From: Pseudomonadota bacterium | GTDB lineage: Bacteria > Pseudomonadota > Alphaproteobacteria > Rhizobiales > Beijerinckiaceae | Direction of reading: 5' to 3' | Length of the DNA: 10,990 nt | NCBI GenBank assembly: GCA_023452965.1 | Contig: JAEXUU010000314.1 | Coordinates: 1 to 10,990, forward strand | Part shown: piece after piece, positions 6,369 through 10,990 of the stretch | How the letters are laid out: the number at the start of each line of letters is the position of its first letter | Position numbering within the stretch: the first letter of the stretch is position 1 | Made by a program: the position numbers and the translations under genes | The notes under the pieces: generated by a model | Database searches by the model: none | What the model saw: the letters and a program-made list of their open reading frames with translations, nothing else | What the model was told of the DNA's origin: nothing

Positions 6369-8603
6369 ATGCAACCCACTCCGATCAACCCAGGCAAGCG
6401 CACCGCTTCCCCCTCAGAAGGCCGCGTCAAGGTCATGAACTGGGCATTCCAGAATCCGATCAGGCTGGAAGACGGTGCGCCCCGACATTTCGAACATGTC
6501 GGATACGAGGCCGGCCTCGCCCTGTGGCGCCGTCGGCGGATGATCACGGGCCTGGTCGTACTGGCATTGCTCGGCGCGGCCGCCTTCGTCCTGCTGAGTG
6601 CGAAGCGCTACACCGCCACGGCCCTCGTCCAGATCGATTTCAGCCGGGACGACCCGGCTGGCGGGCGACGTAGCGCCGGCCTGCCGCTCGATGCAAGCGC
6701 GCTCGTCGAGACCGAGGCGCGGTTCGTGCGCTCACGCACGATCACGCGCCAGGTCGCCGAGCAGCTGGCGGCCGAGGAAGCCGCGAAGCCCGACGCCCGG
6801 CCCAGCGATATCGCTCCCAGCCCGGCCCAGCGGGAGGCCCAGATCCAAGAGCTGATGCGCAATCTCACGGTCAGGAACGACAGCCGCTCCTATCTGATCG
6901 AGATCGGCTACACCGCCGGCTCCCCGGACAAGGCGGCGGAGATCGCGAACCGTTTCGCCGACACCTACCTCGCCAATCGCGGCGAAACGAGCTCGGCCTC
7001 GTCGCGCCGGGCGGCCGAGTGGTATTCGGATCAGATCGAGGTCACCAGGAAGAGCCTCGAACAGGCCGAATGGTCCGCCGCCGAATATCGGCGCAGCTCG
7101 GGCATCGTCGAGACCGGCACCGAGGGCGCGGCACTGCTCCAGCAGAGGATGCGCGAAATCTCCAGCCAGGCGAGCGCGGCGACGCTCGCCCGGGTGAACG
7201 AAGAGTCGCGGCTGCAGCGCGCCAAGCAGGCCGTCGCCGAGGGCAACATCCCGGCGGACATCGCCGCGCTGCCCCAGATCCAGCGGCTCATCGAAAGCCG
7301 CGAGGCGGCCCGCCGCCAGGTGAGCACGCTGGCCGCCGCTACCGGCGAACGCCACCCGTCGGTGATTCAGGCGCGCACCCTGCAGCAGGAGGCGGAAGCG
7401 CGCCTTCAGAGCGAGGTCACGAACGCCCTGGCGACGATCGCCGAAGACGTGAAGAGCGCGAAGCGGGTCGAGGAGGAGATCGAGGCCGGGGCCAGCAAGG
7501 CCAAGTCGACGCTGATCGACACGCGGGGGAGAGAGGCCGAGCTGCGGACCCTGCAGGGCCGGGCCGACGCACTCCGCGAACGTCTCAAGACCCTGAACGA
7601 GGGCCATATGCAGGCGCGGGCCCTGGCGGAGCTGAAGCCGGTGGCCGCCCAGATCATGGCCGCCGCCGAGCCGAACCAGGTGCCGACCGGGCCGAAGAAA
7701 GGGCTGACGCTCGCTCTCGCAGGGATCGGGGCCGCTGCGCTCGGCGGGCTGCTGACCTTCCTGCTCGAGCGCCGGGACCTCGGCTTCCGCAAGGAAGAGG
7801 AAGTGCTGCCGACGACCGGCAGCCCCTGCATCGGCATGCTGCCGGCGCTGCAGCCGGGCGATGCCCGGGTCAACGCCGCAACGCAGCGCGAAACCCTGCG
7901 GGCGGTCATCGCTTCCCAGCACCTCGCCGAATCCGGCAGCGCCAAGGTCGTGCTGATGACCTCGGCCCTTCCGGAACAGGGCAAGTCGCAAGTGCTCCAC
8001 GACATGGCCCACTGCCTGGTCGAGATGGGGCGACGCGTGCTGATCGTCGATGCCTCGCCGCGCAGCGAAATCGACAGCACCGGCAAGGTGGCGCTGGAAG
8101 ACGTCATCGCCGGCAGCGCGGCCCGAAAGCGGGTGCTCGAAGGCGGCCGGCAATGGACGCCGGCCGAGGTGACCGCACGCAACCCGCTGCTGCGCCGGCG
8201 CGCGCCCCCTGCCGTCGGAGAGTCGCGCCACCTGTCGATCCTGCAGCGGCGCGGTGGCCTGTCGGATAGCGGTCCGGCCTTCTCGCCGGCGACGCTCGCG
8301 GACCTGGTGACCGAGGCGCGCTCTTCCTTCGACGTGGTGCTGGTCGAGGCGCCGCCGGTGCTGCTCGCTGCGGACGCGCTGATCCTCGCCCAGTTCGCCG
8401 ACATCGTCCTGCATGCGGCGCGCTGGCACGATACGCCGAAGGCTACCGTCGCCGCAGCCATGAAGCGGCTCTACGACGGAGCGGTCAGAGTTCACGGCGT
8501 CATCCTGACCCAGGTCGACATGGAGCGCTACGAGAGCTTCCGAAGCTTCCGCGCCCCGCCATCGGCTCGCAAGATCCGCAAATACTACGCCGACTTCGAC
8601 TGA
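6369..8603 (+). CDS. ExoP/Wzc-like chain-length protein with a divergent BY-kinase domain
   Basis: This 744-residue inner-membrane protein is a polysaccharide co-polymerase of the Wzc/ExoP type, expected to set chain length and couple synthesis to export. A Wzz domain has TM1 at about 59-78, a large periplasmic coiled-coil-rich part (about 190-420), the PCP motif PNQVPTGPKK (435-444) and TM2 at about 445-466. A cytoplasmic ATPase domain follows: Walker A ALPEQGKS (533-540, Lys539), Walker A' VLIVDASPR (557-565) and Walker B VVLVEAPP (656-663). Against the usual DxDxR and DxPP, A' has Ser563 in place of the second Asp and B has Glu660 in place of Asp, so kinase activity is doubtful. Only three tyrosines (721, 739, 740) stand near the C-terminus. 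The start is unsure: GAAGG lies only 2 bases before this ATG, and another in-frame ATG is at 6435. Confidence 0.88.
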   Translation: MQPTPINPGKRTASPSEGRVKVMNWAFQNPIRLEDGAPRHFEHVGYEAGLALWRRRRMITGLVVLALLGAAAFVLLSAKRYTATALVQIDFSRDDPAGGRRSAGLPLDASALVETEARFVRSRTITRQVAEQLAAEEAAKPDARPSDIAPSPAQREAQIQELMRNLTVRNDSRSYLIEIGYTAGSPDKAAEIANRFADTYLANRGETSSASSRRAAEWYSDQIEVTRKSLEQAEWSAAEYRRSSGIVETGTEGAALLQQRMREISSQASAATLARVNEESRLQRAKQAVAEGNIPADIAALPQIQRLIESREAARRQVSTLAAATGERHPSVIQARTLQQEAEARLQSEVTNALATIAEDVKSAKRVEEEIEAGASKAKSTLIDTRGREAELRTLQGRADALRERLKTLNEGHMQARALAELKPVAAQIMAAAEPNQVPTGPKKGLTLALAGIGAAALGGLLTFLLERRDLGFRKEEEVLPTTGSPCIGMLPALQPGDARVNAATQRETLRAVIASQHLAESGSAKVVLMTSALPEQGKSQVLHDMAHCLVEMGRRVLIVDASPRSEIDSTGKVALEDVIAGSAARKRVLEGGRQWTPAEVTARNPLLRRRAPPAVGESRHLSILQRRGGLSDSGPAFSPATLADLVTEARSSFDVVLVEAPPVLLAADALILAQFADIVLHAARWHDTPKATVAAAMKRLYDGAVRVHGVILTQVDMERYESFRSFRAPPSARKIRKYYADFD

Positions 8604-8608
8604 ATACC

Positions 8609-8614
8609 GGGAGG
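8609..8614 (+). promoter_or_regulatory. Shine-Dalgarno sequence that decides a TTG start
   Basis: GGGAGG stands 5 bases before a TTG codon that begins the sugar epimerase. No ATG or GTG in this frame lies close by, and the NAD-binding strand begins within six residues of the TTG, so this site fixes an otherwise unusual start. Confidence 0.8.
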
Positions 8615-8619
8615 CAACC

Positions 8620-9585
8620 TTGGGCCTGCGCGATCGCATCATCATTACTGGCGGCAACGGCTATGTCGGCCGCCAGCTGACCCGCCAGCTCTACGACAAG
8701 CACGATGTCTGTGTCGTCGACAATCTCCGCTATGGCGAGCTCCGCTTCACGCCGACAGATCTCGAACGCATCCGCTTCGAGCGGCTGGACATCACCGACG
8801 AGCTGGCGATGGCGCGGCTCGTCCGGGACTTCCGCCCGGACGTCATCGTCCATCTGGCGGCGATCCACTACATCCCGGAATGCGAGAACGACCCGGCGCT
8901 GGCGCTGCGGGCCAATCTGCTCGGACTGGTCAGCGTCCTGCTCGCCGCCCAGCCGGGCACGCGCTTCGTCTTCGCGAGCAGCGGCGCCGTCTACAAGCCC
9001 GACCTCGCGCCACATTGCGAGGGCTCGGCAGCACTGGAGCCGAACGACATCTACGGGATGAACAAGCTGCATGGCGAGCAGTACGTGCGCTATCTCGCGC
9101 AGCAGCGCTCGCTCTCCGCGGTCATCGTCCGGCTGTTCAATGTGGTCGGCCCTGGCGAGACCAATCCGCATCTCCTGCCCGAAATCGTCGCGCAGCTGAA
9201 GGCCGGCCGAAGGGTGGTCCGGCTCGGCAATCTCTGGCCGAAGCGCGACTACATCCATGTCGAGGATGCGGCACGGGGCTTCGCCACCATCGCGACCGCC
9301 CGGCGCCAGCAGTCGGAAAGCACGATCACGGTCAATCTCGGCACGTCGCAGCCCTATTCGGTCGAGGAAGTGCTGCAGAAGCTGCGTGCCGTCGCCGATG
9401 TCGAGTTCGAGCTGGAGCAGGATGGCAGCCGGGTCCGGCCGGTCGACCGCCCGTTCCTGGCCGCCGACACCACGCAGATCCGCCAGCGCTTCGGCTGGGT
9501 CCCCGCCCTCACGATCGACGATGCGGTGCGCGACCTCTGGCGCGCCCCGGACCTCGCCAGCGCGCTGGTGGAGAAATACCAATGA
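8620..9585 (+). CDS. NAD-dependent sugar epimerase/dehydratase (extended SDR)
   Basis: This 321-residue enzyme belongs to the extended short-chain dehydrogenases acting on nucleotide sugars in the cytoplasm. It has the Rossmann motif TGGNGYVG (10-17), an Asp after strand 2 (VVDNL, 32-36) that favours NAD(H), HLAAIHYIPE (78-87), the catalytic set SSGAVY (120-125) and YGMNK (Tyr145, Lys149), LFNVVGPGETNPH (172-184), and a C-terminal substrate part with RPVDRPFLAAD (273-283). It resembles UDP-glucose 4-epimerases and GDP-4-keto-6-deoxymannose reductases in general form, but no motif settles the substrate. Translation begins at TTG, which should be read as Met. It follows the ExoP-like gene by 16 bases and its stop overlaps the next start (ATGA). 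With the glycosyltransferase and oxidoreductase that follow, it probably makes a special sugar. Confidence 0.88.
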   Translation: MGLRDRIIITGGNGYVGRQLTRQLYDKHDVCVVDNLRYGELRFTPTDLERIRFERLDITDELAMARLVRDFRPDVIVHLAAIHYIPECENDPALALRANLLGLVSVLLAAQPGTRFVFASSGAVYKPDLAPHCEGSAALEPNDIYGMNKLHGEQYVRYLAQQRSLSAVIVRLFNVVGPGETNPHLLPEIVAQLKAGRRVVRLGNLWPKRDYIHVEDAARGFATIATARRQQSESTITVNLGTSQPYSVEEVLQKLRAVADVEFELEQDGSRVRPVDRPFLAADTTQIRQRFGWVPALTIDDAVRDLWRAPDLASALVEKYQ

Positions 9586-10847
9586 TCAAGGTCCTGGCGG
9601 CGATCGTCGCCCCGCCGCATCTCAGCGTCAGCGGTGCCGGCCGAGCCGCCGAGCAGCTCAGCGCCGCGCTCGCCGGGCATTGCGAGATCACCATCGCCAG
9701 CATGATGGGCGCGCAGACGTACGAGGCGGAGGCTCCGGGTCTCCGCCGCGTGCCGGTCAAGGTGGGCTTGCCCCCGGTGCTGCCCTGGAGCCGGGTTCCG
9801 AACCGCTATCGCACCCTGTTCTACGGCTCCGACATTCCGGCGATGGTCCGCTCCGGACAGTTCGACCTCGTGCACCTGCACAATCCGATGCCGGCGCTGG
9901 AAATGGCCAGGATCGCCCGGGCCTGCCGCGAGGTCGGCGTTCCCTATGTCGTCTCCACCCATGGTTTCAACGAGATCGCCAACGGCAACCGGATCTACGG
10001 TTTCGGTCCGCTTCGCCGCCTCGCCTGGCAGATGCTGGTGACGCGCCCGGTCCACCAAGCGGTGCGCGGGGCGGCCGCCATCCTCGGACTGTCGCCGGCG
10101 GATCGCGAGATCGTCGAGGCGATGGGCTTTTCCGGGAGCTTCGCCGTGGTCCCGAACGGCGTGCCGATGCCCGGCACGTCCGATGCGGGCGAGGACGCAG
10201 CTATCTGCACCCGGCTCGGCGTGCCGGCGCGGCGAAATGGCGAGCTGACCTGCATGTTCCTGGCGAACCATACGCCGAACAAGGGCCTGCCGGTCCTGCT
10301 GGAAGCCTTCGACGGCCTGAACTGCCCCTACACCCTGATCGTCGGCGGCGAGAGGCGTCCCGAGATCGACTACGGAATCGCTTCGGCGACACGCCGGCCC
10401 GACCAGCGGATCGTCGTGACCGGGCGCCTGTCGGACGCCGAGGTCCAGGCCCTGTTCCGCCGCTCCGACCTTTTCGTCTTCCCGACGCTCGCCGACACCT
10501 TCCCGCTGGTCGTGCTGGAAGCGATGTCGCATGGCGTGCCGGTGCTGGCCTCGCGGGTCGGCGGCATTCCGCACCAGCTCGATCAGGCCAGCGGCCAGCT
10601 GGTCGAGCCCGGCGATGCCCGCCAGCTGCGCGACGCGATCGCCGCGCTGGCCGCCCGATCCGACATGCTCCCGAAAATGGGACAACGCGCCAGGGCGCGG
10701 GTCGCCCGGCATTTCACCTGGGAGAACGCGGCCAAGCGGGCCTTCGCCGAATACGAAAAGGCACTCGAGGCACCCGCGCAGGCGCGCGCCGCCGACTGGT
10801 CCAACGTCTCCACACTCCATCCGCTTCAGCGAGGAACGCGAGCATGA
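9582..10847 (+). CDS. GT4-family glycosyltransferase
   Basis: This 421-residue GT-B-fold enzyme probably adds one sugar to the lipid-linked repeat unit at the cytoplasmic face of the membrane. The N-terminal domain has the acceptor-side glycine motif SVSGAGRAAEQL (15-26), FDLVHLHNP (94-102) and VSTHGFNE (124-131). The C-terminal donor domain begins near VVPNGV (189-194) and has ANHTPNKGLPVLLEAF (228-243), VVTGRLSDAEVQALFRRSDL (278-297), PTLADTFPLVVLEAMSHGVP (301-320) and RVGGIP (325-330). In the EX7E motif the first Glu is Asp305, while the second (Glu313) is kept. The start is supported by GGAG 8 bases upstream and by the ATGA overlap with the epimerase; the frame stays open far upstream but that part lies inside the epimerase gene. 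Donor and acceptor are unknown; GDP-linked sugars made by this cluster are candidates. Confidence 0.92.
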   Translation: MIKVLAAIVAPPHLSVSGAGRAAEQLSAALAGHCEITIASMMGAQTYEAEAPGLRRVPVKVGLPPVLPWSRVPNRYRTLFYGSDIPAMVRSGQFDLVHLHNPMPALEMARIARACREVGVPYVVSTHGFNEIANGNRIYGFGPLRRLAWQMLVTRPVHQAVRGAAAILGLSPADREIVEAMGFSGSFAVVPNGVPMPGTSDAGEDAAICTRLGVPARRNGELTCMFLANHTPNKGLPVLLEAFDGLNCPYTLIVGGERRPEIDYGIASATRRPDQRIVVTGRLSDAEVQALFRRSDLFVFPTLADTFPLVVLEAMSHGVPVLASRVGGIPHQLDQASGQLVEPGDARQLRDAIAALAARSDMLPKMGQRARARVARHFTWENAAKRAFAEYEKALEAPAQARAADWSNVSTLHPLQRGTRA

Positions 10848-10990
10848 GCTCTGGCATCCCCCAGCGTCTGGCCATCATCGGCTGCGGCGCGGTCGTCGAC
10901 CATCACATCCTGCCGGCGCTGCGCCGCGCCGGCTGGCAGCCTTCGGTGCTGGTCGACCGTTCGCCGGAGCGGCGCGCCATGCTCGCCCGC
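10844..10990 (+). CDS. Gfo/Idh/MocA-family oxidoreductase, N-terminus only
   Basis: Forty-nine codons are present before the window ends. The N-terminus reads RLAIIGCGAVVDHHILPALR (8-27), the NAD(P)-binding Rossmann start typical of Gfo/Idh/MocA enzymes, with the GxGxxxxxH-like pattern G13-C-G15 and a His at 20/21, followed by a second strand ending VLVDRSPERR (35-44). Members oxidise or reduce sugar hydroxyl and keto groups, often on nucleotide sugars in polysaccharide clusters. The ATG overlaps the glycosyltransferase stop as ATGA and has GAGGAA 7 bases upstream. The catalytic EKP-type motif would lie beyond the edge, so the exact role cannot be read. Confidence 0.8.
   Translation, partial: MSSGIPQRLAIIGCGAVVDHHILPALRRAGWQPSVLVDRSPERRAMLAR

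Noticed and set aside
6732..8657. A 641-codon open frame on the minus strand opposite the ExoP-like gene
   Set aside because: It mirrors the codon bias of the real gene in high-GC DNA. Its translation has no recognisable domain, and the plus-strand frame shows clear Wzz and ATPase motifs.
8880..9581. Upstream extension of the GT4 frame, which could suggest a fusion protein of 655 residues
   Set aside because: The extension lies wholly inside the epimerase gene in another frame, its translation is low-complexity Arg/Ala/Pro, and a good Shine-Dalgarno and ATGA overlap mark the true start at 9582.

Overview
This window looks like the core of an exopolysaccharide or capsule biosynthesis locus from a high-GC Gram-negative bacterium. 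An alphaproteobacterium of the Hyphomicrobiales type (Bosea/Methylobacterium-like) is my best guess. It rests on base composition, strong C/G third-position bias, and the ExoF/ExoP-type export pair; I cannot fix the genus. No tRNA, rRNA, CRISPR array, transposase or phage gene is visible. Gene density is high, with one long non-coding gap.

Layout. Two divergent gene sets flank a 554-base, comparatively AT-rich intergenic region (2958-3511). The leftward set reads UDP-glucuronate decarboxylase (start 2957), a GT26 (WecG/TagA/CpsF) glycosyltransferase whose start overlaps the preceding stop in an ATGA, a GDP-mannose 3,5-epimerase homologue, and the first 27 codons of a further gene cut by the left edge. 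The rightward set reads an ExoF-like outer-membrane/periplasmic export protein, a bifunctional mannose-1-phosphate guanylyltransferase/phosphomannose isomerase (manC type), an ExoP/Wzc-like chain-length protein with a divergent BY-kinase domain, an NAD-dependent sugar epimerase with a TTG start, a GT4 glycosyltransferase, and the N-terminus of a Gfo/Idh/MocA oxidoreductase. The last three junctions are a 16-base gap and two ATGA overlaps, so they are very probably co-transcribed.

How the genes fit together. ManC would supply GDP-D-mannose, which the divergently encoded GDP-mannose 3,5-epimerase could turn into GDP-L-galactose (or GDP-L-gulose). The decarboxylase would supply UDP-xylose from UDP-glucuronate. 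The GT26 and GT4 enzymes would add sugars to a lipid-linked repeat unit, and the ExoP-like and ExoF-like proteins would control chain length and export. The SDR epimerase and the Gfo/Idh/MocA enzyme probably make a further modified sugar. Flippase, polymerase and priming transferase are not in the window.

The most notable points are the plant-type GDP-mannose 3,5-epimerase with its catalytic residue spacing intact, the ExoP-like protein whose Walker A' and Walker B motifs have lost key acidic residues, and a cluster of dyads and repeats in the divergent intergenic region. I do not see a clearly new kind of system here; the polymer composition implied by the genes is the most interesting inference.
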